A stretch of DNA of 64,000 bases from Puccinellia tenuiflora (Eukaryota > Streptophyta > Magnoliopsida > Poales > Poaceae), in contig QRDG01000062.1 in assembly GCA_012064385.1 (NCBI GenBank), forward strand, positions 1,107,627-1,171,626, read 5' to 3'. The notes beneath the pieces are model-generated. The model had not been told where the DNA came from. It saw only the letters and a list, made by a program, of their open reading frames with translations, and made no database searches. Shown here piece after piece: positions 9,785 through 19,432 of the stretch; position 1 is the stretch's first letter, and every line of letters starts with the position of its first letter. A program made the translations under genes and the position numbers.

Positions 9785-10115
9785 ATCCAACAGCTCACAA
9801 GCGCTCTAAAGAAACACACCCCTGATCCTAACGGCTCACAAGCGCTTGAAAGAAACACACGATCCGTGTGCTTCTTTAGTCCCGGTTGGTAACACGAACC
9901 GGGACGAAAGGGTAGGCCTATAGCGAAAGACCCTTTGGTCCCGGTTGGTAACACGAACCGGTACTAAAGGCCCTGATCCAACAGCTCACAAGTGCTTGAA
10001 AGAAACACACGATCCGTGTGCACACGATCCAACAGCTCACAAGCACTCGAAAGAAACACAACTCTGATCCAACGGCTCACAAGCGCTCGAAGGAAACACA
10101 CGATCCGTGTGCTTC
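9785..10115 (+). repeat. Array of ~50-bp repeats, upstream of accessory ORF 1
   Basis: Repeated units carry the words CTCACAAGCGCT and GAAACACACGATCCGTGTGC, mixed with palindromic CCCGGTTGGTAACACGAACC repeats (about 9880-9965). The word CACACGATCCGTGTG is itself palindromic. The array lies directly before a TATA-like promoter. Confidence 0.85.
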
Positions 10116-10229
10116 TTCCACCGCTTCCCGCCTTCGTCTTCACGCAATTTCTCACTATATATATGTAGGCTTGGCCGCCATTGCCATATCACATCTAAAC
10201 TCACATCTGCAACCTCATCACTCTTCCAT
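10064..10229 (+). promoter_or_regulatory. Putative promoter of accessory ORF 1 (duplicated)
   Basis: A TATA-like run CTATATATATG lies at 10155-10165, followed by a leader with CATCTAAACTCACATCTGC. The block is repeated at 11857-11995 with only scattered changes and a 22-bp difference after the TATA run. In this copy the position of the partner's start codon reads CCATTG instead of CCATGG. Confidence 0.6.
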
Positions 10230-10280
10230 TGTAACAAAATTTTGACTTAGGTGTTTTTGACTAAGGTGTTCTCGGGGACG

Positions 10281-10664
10281 ATGTCCATGTTGGACCAGAG
10301 GGGCGATGTGCGGGACTGGGCTCCACCGGGCTGGCACTGGGAGGTGCTACCTTCCGGGACACGCAGCTTGGTGAGGAATACGGGTGACATCATCGACCCG
10401 GATCTTCTGTGGTGGCCGTCGCGTGGGCCACGCTCGGTGCAGAGGGAGCCGGCCCCCGAGGAGGAGGTACGTCGCCGTATCAGGGAGGAGGATGAGCATG
10501 TCCGTCGCTACATGTATCTATTGGATAGGCAGTATGATAGTAGGTGGTCGTTTCTTCAGAGGGTTCCTTCTCATGTGAGCTATGACCCTGTGAGGGTTCC
10601 TTCTCTTTGGATTCGTAGTGCCGGCGGCTCAGCACCCCGCGGCTCAGGAACCGGTCGAAGTTAG
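10281..10664 (+). CDS. CACTA accessory ORF 1, unknown function
   Basis: A 127-codon frame from the ATG at 10281. It begins with a tryptophan-rich segment (DWAPPGWHWEVLPSGTRSL), has an acidic/basic helical part (EEEVRRRIREEDEHVRRYMY), and ends with a short basic tail. The promoter block upstream and the sequence at its stop codon (GAAGTTAGTTTCAGAG) are both repeated around accessory ORF 2, although the two coding parts look different. The expected start at about 10228 is lost in this copy, so the ATG at 10281 is the best choice. I do not recognise a domain. It may be a capsid-free accessory protein of the transposon or a captured host fragment. Confidence 0.45.
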   Translation: MSMLDQRGDVRDWAPPGWHWEVLPSGTRSLVRNTGDIIDPDLLWWPSRGPRSVQREPAPEEEVRRRIREEDEHVRRYMYLLDRQYDSRWSFLQRVPSHVSYDPVRVPSLWIRSAGGSAPRGSGTGRS

Positions 10665-10840
10665 TTTCAGAGTCTGTGATCGCCATTGCAGTTCTCTTGC
10701 CTGATGAAGATTGTCCATGGCTACGGCGTAATCAGAAGAAAGGGACACACACGAAGAAACAAGTGAACACTAGATAGGGATGTTGTTGGTGATGTGTAAT
10801 AATTAATGTATTGAACCTTTTATCAAATGCACACGGTTTC

Positions 10841-10910
10841 CCCGTCATACAGCCCAACGGTGGCTCGTGAGTGCCTGCATATCAAATGCACCGTTGGGCT
10901 GTATGACGGG
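10841..10910. ncRNA. Perfect 22-bp hairpin, copy 1
   Basis: The arms 10841-10862 and 10889-10910 are exact reverse complements (22 of 22), with a 26-base loop. A second copy at 11343-11409 keeps the fold with paired changes in both arms. RNA status is inferred from structure only. Confidence 0.55.
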
Positions 10911-11018
10911 AATCCGAATGATTTGCATATAGGGTCATGTGGCTGATCCAACACTGGTTTTGTCCATCCGGAAGCTTGCGCATCCGTCTCGCGTCGTCGT
11001 GAGCAGCAAATCGACCTT

Positions 11019-11121
11019 CGATCCAAACAGCCCCAAGACTTCTCTGATGATCTAACGACCGTCCCAAAAAGTGTTGGGAATGTTGTAGATCATCAGAGAG
11101 CCTTGGAGCTGCTTGGATCCG
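11019..11121. ncRNA. Long imperfect fold-back, about 48-bp arms
   Basis: The arms 11019-11067 and 11074-11121 are inverted repeats with a 6-base loop and a perfect 13-bp core (CTCTGATGATCTA with its complement). About 38-40 of 48 positions pair by eye. The shape is like a young plant microRNA or siRNA precursor, or a small inverted duplication. Confidence 0.5.
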
Positions 11122-11194
11122 ACCGAGGGGCATGGCTACCACTTCCACCACCACCACTCCCACCTCCTCGGCAATTCATCATTGTGTCACCCTA

Positions 11195-11274
11195 ATCCAG
11201 TGGTTGGATTCAACCTACCCGAGGGCTTGTGTTAGGGAACATGCCAGCGGGTAGGCTAAATCCAACCATTGGGT
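11195..11274. repeat. Inverted repeat around the duplicated segment
   Basis: 11195-11221 and 11248-11274 are reverse complements at about 22 of 27 positions, with a 26-base spacer. The right arm belongs to the duplicated segment 11233-11300. Confidence 0.5.
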
Positions 11275-11300
11275 TCGGTGGCAAAGGTAGACGCTCGTTG
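11233..11300 (+). repeat. Duplicated segment, copy 2 (pair of 9641-9707)
   Basis: This segment is nearly identical to 9641-9707 and marks the left part of the second accessory cassette. Confidence 0.85.
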
Positions 11301-11342
11301 AACTGAAGGATTCCTAGATATAGAACAAAACACACGGTTTCA

Positions 11343-11409
11343 CCTGCATACAGCCCAACAGTGGCTCGTGAGTGCCTGCATATAAAATGCACTGTTGGAC
11401 GTATGCAGG
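11343..11409. ncRNA. Hairpin, copy 2, with compensatory changes
   Basis: The arms 11343-11363 and 11390-11409 pair with one bulge. Relative to copy 1, a C-G pair became T-A in the inner stem and a GT/AC pair became TG/CA in the outer stem, so pairing is kept. Confidence 0.55.
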
Positions 11410-11554
11410 CGAATCCGAATGATTTGTATTCGGTCTTTGCCTTCCGGACTAGTTTGACTAGCTTCTTCTCCGCTGTTGCCGTACTCTTGTTCTTCATCTC
11501 CTCCTCGATCATGTTTGGTATTTATAGCTAAAAGATCAGGGCAACTCTTCATCT

Positions 11555-11905
11555 TTAGTCCCGGTTGGTAGATTGAACCGGGACTAAAGGAGCGTTGGTA
11601 ACACGAACCGGGACCAAAGGCCCTGATCCAACAGCTCACAAGCGCTCGAAGGAAACACACGATCCGTGTGCTTCTGATCCAACGGCTCACAAGCGCTCTA
11701 AAGAAACACACCCCTGATCCAACGGCTCACAAGCGCTTGAAAGAAACACACGATCCGTGTGCTTCTTTAGTCCCGGTTGGTAACACGAACCGGGACCAAA
11801 GGCCCTGATCCAACAGCTCACAAGCGCTCGAAGGAAACACACGATCCGTGTGCTTCTGATCCAACGGCTCACAAGCGCTCGAAAGAAACACACGATCCGT
11901 GTGCT
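11555..11905 (+). repeat. Array of ~50-bp repeats, upstream of accessory ORF 2
   Basis: The same unit as at 9785-10115 (CTCACAAGCGCTCGAA and GAAACACACGATCCGTGTGC) occurs about five times, interspersed with palindromic CCCGGTTGGTA...CGAACCGGGAC repeats at about 11557-11615 and 11770-11800. Confidence 0.85.
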
Positions 11906-11995
11906 TCTTCCACCGCTTTCCGCCTTCGTCTTCCCGCAATTTCTCACTATATATATCACATCTAAACTCATATCTGCAACCTCATCACTCTTCCA
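11857..11995 (+). promoter_or_regulatory. Putative promoter of accessory ORF 2 (duplicated)
   Basis: The TATA-like run CTATATATAT lies at 11947-11956, 39 bp before the ATG at 11995. The block is the partner of 10064-10229. Confidence 0.6.
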
Positions 11996-12534
11996 TGGCT
12001 TCCACCGTACTAACCTACCGTCAGGCGGAGGAGCTTTCCGCCTCGAACTACCCCTGCCCGCCCGGCTACCGCGTCCCCGCCGGCTGGAGGCTGAGCGCCG
12101 GAGGCGTGCCGGTCCCTCCTGTCCCTCAAGGTGTGGCGCGCCGGGCGGCCATCACGAACCACTACTACCTCGAGCTCACACCGGAGCAGCGGATGGATCC
12201 GGGCTGGCATCCCGACTACCGCCCGACTTGGGAAGCCTTCTTCATCAATCGGCGTGAGAGGGCGCTCGCCAGGTACGAGGGGAATGGCCCTCCTCCTTCG
12301 GACTTCAACGAGGCCGGCCGTCAGCTGTGGTGGGCTGGCCGGACTCTCCAGGGCGTTATGAACTACATCATGGCTGGCGATAACCCCCGCCTACGCTACC
12401 CTAACATGCAGTCCGGGGGTGCTCACCCGTCGAGGTTCGAGCCACGAGCGCCGTATGAGTACGATGACAGCGACGACGACGATGACGGCGACTACGAGTA
12501 CGAGTATTATAGGCCTAGGCAGGAGTATGACTAA
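11995..12534 (+). CDS. CACTA accessory ORF 2, unknown function
   Basis: A 179-codon frame whose ATG (context CCATGGC) sits right at the end of the duplicated promoter block, which supports the start. The N-terminal half has a Pro/Gly-rich segment (CPPGYRVPAGWRLSAGG, VPVPPVPQG). The middle has W-rich helical sequence (WHPDYRPTWEAFFINRRERA). The C-terminus is very acidic (DDSDDDDDGDYEYEYY). From memory, proteins with this Gly/Pro motif recur in Triticeae annotations as hypothetical proteins linked to CACTA elements. The acidic tail could suit a nuclear cofactor, but that is a guess. The 3' flank repeats that of accessory ORF 1. Confidence 0.6.
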   Translation: MASTVLTYRQAEELSASNYPCPPGYRVPAGWRLSAGGVPVPPVPQGVARRAAITNHYYLELTPEQRMDPGWHPDYRPTWEAFFINRRERALARYEGNGPPPSDFNEAGRQLWWAGRTLQGVMNYIMAGDNPRLRYPNMQSGGAHPSRFEPRAPYEYDDSDDDDDGDYEYEYYRPRQEYD

Positions 12535-12714
12535 GATTGTTAGGACAACTGATCCACTGTTGTCATTCTGTACCGTATCAAATACACCGTCGAAGTTAGT
12601 TTCAGAGTATGTGATCACCATTCCAGTTCTCTTTTATGAGATCCACTGTTGTCATTCTGTACCGTATCCGGTCGATTACCTGAAGGATCCACTGTTGCCA
12701 TTATGTACTGTTTA

Positions 12715-13160
12715 GTGAGATATGAATTAAATCAATAGATATGAATTAATTCAATATATATAAATTAATTCAATAGATATAAATTAAATAAATAGATAGA
12801 TTACATTTTTATCAACAATTTGATATATTATGTGCATTTTTCTGATAAACAGATCAAAAGATATTGAATTTATAAGTTCAATGAATTAATTAAGTTCACA
12901 TTCCAAAAAATTTACTTAAATGAATTCACCTCTAATCTTAAAAAAATGACAAAATGGTTAATAGTTTGTATAGATAGAATAATTATTATAGAAAACAGAA
13001 AATGGTTTTGAATTATTTATTCAAATTTAAACACTTTTCATGTTGAAAGTCTTTTCAAATTCGAAACCATTTGAAATTCATATTCAAACACCTTAATAAG
13101 AATAAAAAAGGCGGGAACAACATTCAGAACTGAAAAGTTTGAAATAAAATTGAATTTTCA
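12715..13160. other. AT-rich gene-less stretch inside CACTA
   Basis: Short direct repeats of GATATGAATTAATTCAATA type at 12718-12790, then AT-rich sequence without open frames. Confidence 0.6.
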
Positions 13161-13164
13161 GGGC

Positions 13165-13350
13165 ATTGGTCCCGGTTCATGCCACGAACCGGGACCAAAG
13201 GGTATTTTCGCGCGCCTTTTCGGTGCCGGACCTTTCGTCCCGGTTGGTTCCACCAACCGGGACGAAAGGTTAGGCCTTTGGTCCCGGTTGGTGCCACCAA
13301 CCGGACCTAAAGACCCTTTCGTCCCGGTTGGTGGCACCAACCGGGACGAA
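13165..13350. repeat. Internal cluster of CACTA subterminal-type palindromes
   Basis: About four palindromes of the form CCCGGTTGGTGCCACCAACC lie deep inside the element, just before a GC-rich leader. They resemble the terminal arrays. Confidence 0.85.
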
Positions 13351-13364
13351 AGGTCCTTTGTTTA

Positions 13365-14954
13365 ACTGCCCGCGCTCTGTTCTTCTCCCCCAAATCCTCA
13401 TTCGCGACTAAGGACCGGAGCGCTCAGAATCCACATCCCTGCCGTCAGGCTGTCGAATTTCCGCGCCGCCGCTCTCCGTCGTTTGCTCCTCCGGCGTCCG
13501 TTCCGTGCCGTCCTCCGCCGCCCGCTTCTCCGGCCGCTCCTCCGCCGGCCTCCACGGACCTCCTCCGCCACGCGAGCCCGGCCCTCCTCGGTCCGCCGCC
13601 GCTCGAGCTCCTCCGGCCTCCTCCCCCGTCGTCGATTGTCGCCGTCCTTCTTCCCCATCACCGTCGCCGTCCTCAAGGTGAGCCGGGGCTACCGGCCTCC
13701 TCCCCCCTCCCCCCACCGCGCCGGGCTACGTACCTCTCCTCCCACCGCGCCAGGCTACCTCTCCTCCCCCGTAGTGCATTAGTTAGTGTAGGTTAGTTAG
13801 TGCATTAGGTTAGGAAAAATATTTAGTTCGTTAGTTTTAGAAAAAATATTTAGTTAGTTAGTGCATTAATTTTAGAAATATTTAGTTAGTTAGTTTTAGA
13901 AAAAAATAGCTAGTGTATATACAAATTAATCTTCCTCTGCCAAAGTTAGGGTTAGGGTTTAGGAAAATGCAAATTGTTATTGTTAATGTTATTTAAAAAA
14001 TACCAAAGTTAGTTCTTTAATTTAGTTAGTTAGTTAGTAATTTAAATTATTAGTTAGTAATTTTTTTTAGTTAGTGCATTAGTAATTTTAGTTAGTTAGT
14101 TTTAGATTTAGTTAGTTAGTTTTAAAAATTACTAATTAGTGTAGTAAATTTAGAAGAGTTAGCAAATTTAGCAAAGTTAATTTCTTTAACAAAGTTTGGA
14201 AATTTAGCAAAGCATTGTTATTTGATGATTGTGTTAGCAAAGTTAGAAATCAAAATTAATACTCCATAATTAGTTGCAATATTGTTGTTAAGAACTATTT
14301 GTTACTCCATAGTTAGTTAGTTTTATTTAGTAATTTAAATTAGTTAGTAGTTTAAATTAGTTAGTAATTTAAATTAGTTAGTAGTATAAATTAGGTGTGT
14401 AGTTTAGGTACATTTTTGTGTTGTTTTTGTAGTGTAGGAAATTTAGTGGTAGGTAATTTAGTGTTAGAAATTTAGTGTTAGAAATTTAGTGTTAGGAAAT
14501 TTAGTGTTAGATATTTATTAGAAATGTTATTAGAAAAATTTGCTAAGTCAATTTGGAATGATTTAGTGGTAGCTGATTTTGCTGTTCTTAATGCAAGCCG
14601 ATGATTAGAATAGTCCATTATGCTTGCAAGAAGACTGTCTATAGAACCAAGGGTAAATGCAAGAACAATGCATTTATTTCTACTTCGTTCTTATAGGCAC
14701 TCTTTTTGCTGACTAATGGCTTTGACATATGAGGCTTCAGATGTAAAACCACGTTCCCTATGCTTAGGCTTCATATTTATTTATGATTTTAGGCTTCATA
14801 TTTGTATAAATAAATATTTATTTATGATTTTAGGCTTCATATTTGTATAAATATATATTTATTTATGATTTTAGGCTTCATATTATTACTACAAGTTTTC
14901 TGAACGACACGGCAGAGACGGCTCCGAAAATAACTTTCGTATTTTGCAGAAACT
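13365..14954 (+). other. GC-rich leader and AT-rich intron-like region of the second CACTA gene
   Basis: 13365-13780 is GC-rich with CCG runs. Its open frames are low-complexity and I do not call them genes. 13780-14520 consists of repeated TTAGTTAG/AATTTAG words and is AT-rich, like a long first intron. A repeat of about 41 bp (AGGCTTCATATT core, at 14766, 14791, 14832 and 14873) precedes the first coding exon. Confidence 0.5.
14766..14885 (+). repeat. Short tandem repeat, ~41-bp unit
   Basis: Four starts of AGGCTTCATATT with AT-rich spacers. Spacing is 25, 41 and 41 bp. Confidence 0.7.
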
Positions 14955-17900
14955 ATGGAACCACACGGCAGAGATGAAATTGAGGAAAATATCCTCGAGG
15001 ATATAATCTGCGGCGATGATGAAACAAGTCACTTTCTGAACGACTCCGGTGAGGGGGATGAGTCTCTCAACGCCTGGAAAGAGGCCGAACTCGGCATCTC
15101 CGATGAGGGAGAAGCCGACAAGGCAGAAGCCGGCGGCTCCGGTGCAACATTGATTATTACAAACTCCGACGAGGTGCATATATATATTTATATTAATTAA
15201 TTTAGCCTCTGTTGTCCATATACACATATTAACAGTCTTTCTTCTTTTAGCCATCCGGATCGAGCAAATCCTCTGTGAGGACGAAACGAGGCCCAACCAA
15301 AAAGTTGCAGGACAATGTCCGCTACAGGATCGAAGAAGTCGGTGCAGACGGCGAACCCATTGCTCCAATTGATGTTAGACAAAAATTTGTGAAGCAATGC
15401 GGTGTTATTGTTAGGGACTACGTCCCGATCACCATCCGAGAATGGAATAAGCCAAGGGATCCTAAAGTTAGCTATATCGGCCCCGAAGGCAAAAGACGCC
15501 TTTTTCAAAAGGTCATGGTTAATTTCACATTGCCGTTGCCAGAGGTGGATCCAGAGGAGGGGGAGCCAGATGAGGAGGAGATGGATGCCCGAAAAAAAGC
15601 TCTAGTAGATAAAGTCAAGGCGTGGGCTCTTAAGAAGATGGCCGAGCTATTCAACAAATTTAAGAACAGATTGTACACCGACTTCATCTTGAAAGATAAA
15701 ACTCCGGATTTCGATCGCGGGTATGAGAAGATAAGAGACTACTGGGAAGATTTTGTGAATTACAAGAAATCAGAGGAAGCTCAGTTAAAGTCTGCAGTAA
15801 ACAAGGCAAATGCTGCTAAAAAGAAGTACCACCATACTATGGGGGCTGCTGGCTACGCCTGTTCCATGCCTAAGTGGGACAAACTTGAGGCCGACCTGCT
15901 GGCTAAAGGGATCGTTCCAGAGCCTATAAAAGAAGGATGGACCGAACGGACAAGAAATTGGTTTTACGGGCATGGGGGCACATTGGACGCAGAAGGAAAG
16001 TGCATATATACCAGAAGACACAAGGATAATCCCCTACTACCCATCGAAGAAATTAGGAAAGCATACAAGGATGTTGAAGAGGGACGGTTCCGTCCCGATA
16101 GAGACGATGACGAGCTTTCACGCGCCATTGGGAATAAAGAACATGTGGGACGAACACGAGGCACCAAAGGCTCCAAGCCGTGGAAACATGGGTTTCCCGA
16201 GGAAAGGAAAATATTTCCCGATAAAAGTCATCAGAGGAGAAAGGAAAGGGAGGCAAGGGAAGCAATCGCTGCTGCAGACCGGCTGCGTAATATAGAAGAA
16301 ACAATTAAGCGGCAGCAGGATCAAATGAAGCGGCAGCAGGATCAAATTAACGAACTTAGCCAGCAAGGCACTGCCGGCCTATCTCAGCAGCACGTTGTAC
16401 AAGCTGCAGTCGATGCTACCGACCCATCATATCGGAAAAGCAGCGTGGCTTCGAGCATGGTCCCGGCACGTGATGATGATGCACTGACGACGGATGCTCT
16501 TCGTCGCTACCCAGTGGATGATATCACGGAGAGCACACCTTGTGAGCTACATGTGAAAGTGTTCAACATAACCATGAAGGTGGCGGTCGGCTATGCCGTA
16601 CCAATTGGACCTACACCAACTTTCCATTGCTCCCCGGTTCCTCATGGCTACGCTATTGTCGGGGTCGATGAAGTTAGTAAAGGATTTGAGGAGCTGAAGC
16701 TGGAACACCCTGCAGGTGAAGATGGGGAGGTGGTTGAACTTGGAGAAGCCAAGAAAGGGACTATTCTATGGCCAAGGAATTCATCGTGCTTCCAAACTGG
16801 CTGCCTCCGCCGCCTCACCACTCTCCACCGCCGCCGCCTCACCACTCTCCACCGCCTCAGGCGCCGTCTCCGCCGCCTCACCACTCTCCACCGCCGCCGC
16901 CTCAGGCGCCGTCTCCGCCGCCTCACCACTCTCCACCGCCGCCGCCTCAGGCGCCGTCTCCGCCGCCTCACCAGTCTCCAGAGCAGCCGTCTTCGCCGCC
17001 GCGTCAGTCGTCTCCGCCGCCGCGTAAGTCTTCTCCGGCGCCACGTGTGGGTACTCTGGGGTTTGATAAAAACCGATCACCGAAACGTTCAAGGTCACCC
17101 CTCCCAAAAGTACCTCATAAGAATCTTGCCAAGAGACCTTATGACTATACGGTGGAGGAAAATAAGGCGATCGCAAAAGGGGAAACGGATAAGTGGTTTG
17201 CTAACTTGAAGGCAAAGAAGGCGAAAGCAACAGAGTTCCCCGACACCCCAGAAGAACATGCCGCTGTCGTGAAAATGCTGAAAAATCTAGCCCAACCCCC
17301 GCCAAAGCTGACACCAGACTATGACCGCTCTATTCTCAAGTCGGTTCGGGCAAATAAACAGCGGTCGAAGAGTATTAGTGCAAGCCGGAAGATAGTTCCC
17401 CAGCTAGGAGAACAGCAAAAACAATCGTGCCCCCCGCTCAAAGTGTTTTCCGATACCAAGGTGGGGTCGAGCAAACCTGCGGCACGGGCAAAAACAATCG
17501 ATCCTGAGTTTGTTGCAATGTACGGAGAAGCAGCCGCTGCTCACGGCTTGTCTATTGCTCAGTACTTAGACCAATTACAATTCCACGAAGAAATAGTTCC
17601 AAAATACCAATACCGGCACGGGCATCCTCTCGTCAAATCTCATGTCAAAGATCTACCAACAAAAATGCGAAGATTGCATAGTTGGTACATGGCAGCCTCA
17701 AAGAAAGGGGAAAATTGGATCTACGTGGGATATAAGAACGAGCATTACGGGCATGGAGATGACCACGTAATGATTGAATTTTGTGAATTATTTCAGTTAT
17801 ACCAACAAGAAGCCCTTGACAAAGCTATCATCAGCGCCTATTGTCTGTAAGTATTATTTCTGTAGTTAAGTCTCTACCTAGCTCACCTCGTTCATTGCAT

Positions 17901-18882
17901 TTATAATTATCTTACTTATCACTATATTAATTATGCAGAATGAAGATTCTCGAATGCAAAAGAGGACAAATCTATGATATTGGGTTCGTTGATCCAAATA
18001 CCATTCATGAAAAAAGTCTCCTTGATTTTTACGACCAAACCGAGAATAACTTGGTAAATGCGTTACGGTTCAACGAAGTCAAAAGAGAAATATTATTTCC
18101 TTACAACTTCAAGTAAGTGTTACTGTCTTCTACATATTTTATTTCGCTTAATTTCTCGATGTTAAGTGTATAATTGATGACTTATGCGTGCGCAGCTTCC
18201 ACTTTATTCTGCTAATCATTATGCCTGACAAAGGAGTAGTACAAGTCATGGACTCCTTACATAAACCCCTTGAGAAGTGGGCGGACATGCAGGAATGCCT
18301 CCAGAGGTAATTTCAATCATTATGGCATTATCGGCAACTTTCCGTTCATTTACTGATAGCAAGTAATTAATATATAACTCCTTTATTCATTTTCTTTGCC
18401 GGGCAGGGCTTGGAAACGATTCACCGCCAGGGCTAGGGGTGAATGGGCGGAGGAGCTTACATTTCAACCAATAAATGTAAGTACTACTATCTAGATCCGC
18501 GCATCTCTTTGATTCTATTTCAATACCATTACCATTTTTTGATCGAACTCTGTTCCCGTAAAGTGCTTGAGCCAGGGAAGCGGGAATCATTTATGTGGAT
18601 ACTACGTCTGCGAGTTCATTCGTCAGACGTGCTGTGAGAAGGGCAGAAGCTTAGAACAACTTAAAGTGCGTATGCAATATTCATAATTTTAGTTTATTGC
18701 CATCAATTCTGTTTACTTTCATTCATATATATTGACCCTTTTTTAATTAGATCGAACGGTTGCGGGATGGCCTTCTACCACACGATCGCATACAAGCAAT
18801 TCAAGAGGAATTTGCCGGATTCTTACTTGCAGAGGTCCTAGATCCGAAAGGAGAATTCTACTCTAAGGTTGAAATTAAATAG
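14955..18882 (+). pseudogene. Second CACTA gene (Transposase_24/Ulp1-like), one frameshift
   Basis: I read seven exons: 14955-15173, 15251-17846, 17939-18112, 18196-18306, 18407-18476, 18576-18665 and 18751-18882, all with GT-AG borders and matching phases. The total is 3392 bases, one short of a multiple of three. The missing base is near 16773-16777, where the frame jumps between WNKPRDP-type sequence and the proline-rich part. Domain order: acidic start, a Transposase_24-like part (DYWEDFVNYKKSEEAQ), a coiled coil (KRQQDQMKRQQDQINEL), a DUF8039-like block (CELHVKVFNITMKVAVGYAV), 15-residue Pro/His repeats, and a C48 (Ulp1) peptidase-like end with His in NFHF, Asp in MDSL and Cys in GYYVCEF. 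Such proteins accompany TNP2 transposases. The frameshift probably disables it unless it is a sequencing error. Confidence 0.8.
16800..16990 (+). repeat. 45-bp tandem repeat coding for a Pro/His-rich tract
   Basis: About three to four in-frame copies of a 45-bp unit encode PPQAPSPPPHHSPPP. It lies directly after the frameshift of the second CACTA gene. Confidence 0.85.
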
Positions 18883-19189
18883 GGAGAGTGTAAAAGAGAT
18901 GTATATATGTAGGACGACGAATGAGATGTGTGTAATATATATATTCGTGGCGATGATGTGTAATAGTGGTTCCTCTTATTTAACTAGTAGTGCCATTTTT
19001 GTAGTTCTAAGAAATATTTAATTTAAGTTTTTTAAACATGCATGCATTTTTCATAATTAAATAGGTCTTATTTTTCTGAACATTTTGGTATTTTATTCAT
19101 ATTTTTATGAATTATAGAATAAGCATTATTTATTTTATAAATTTAAACAATTTTCTGAAATTTTTGGAAAAAGTAAAATCTGACGGGAC

Positions 19190-19410
19190 AATAGTCCCGG
19201 TTCGTATTACGAACCGGGACGAAATCCCCAGGGCTTTCGTCCCGGTTCGTAATACGAACCGGGATGAAAGCCTCCGCCCCTGCTGCCTGTGGCCGGGCCA
19301 CGTGCCCCCCCCATTCGTCCCGGTTGGTGTCCCAACCGGGACGAGCATTCGTCCCGATTGATTCGTCCCGGTTGGGGAACCGGGACCAATGGCCCAAACC
19401 AACCGGGACA
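19190..19410. repeat. CACTA 3' subterminal palindromic repeats
   Basis: Copies of CCCGGTTCGTATTACGAACC and CCCGGTTGGT...ACCGGGAC forms mirror the 5' array at 5590-5815. Confidence 0.85.
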
Positions 19411-19432
19411 AAAGGCTATTTTTCTACTAGTG

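Larger units (their letters stand above)
5549..19432 (+). mobile_element. Large CACTA (En/Spm) DNA transposon
   Basis: The element spans 13.9 kb between CACTAGTAGAAAAA and its exact complement TTTTTCTACTAGTG. Both ends carry arrays of palindromic GTCCCGGTT/AACCGGGAC subterminal repeats. It contains a TNP2-type transposase (6119-9448), two accessory ORFs, and a second multi-exon gene of the kind found in plant CACTA elements (14955-18882). The 3-bp sequences outside the ends (GGC on the left, CGA on the right) do not match, so no clean target duplication remains. The terminal sequence resembles Triticeae Caspar/Jorge-type elements, but I did not establish a family. Confidence 0.92.

Noticed and set aside
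9785..11905. CRISPR-like array
   Set aside because: The ~50-bp repeats have no unique spacers of regular size and lie in a plant transposon.
13408..13782. Frames in the GC-rich part before the second CACTA gene
   Set aside because: Low-complexity Arg/Pro/Ser sequence on both strands; best read as leader or untranslated sequence.
13940..13962. Telomere-like GGGTTAGGG words
   Set aside because: Only two or three imperfect units within an AT-rich TTAGTTAG region.
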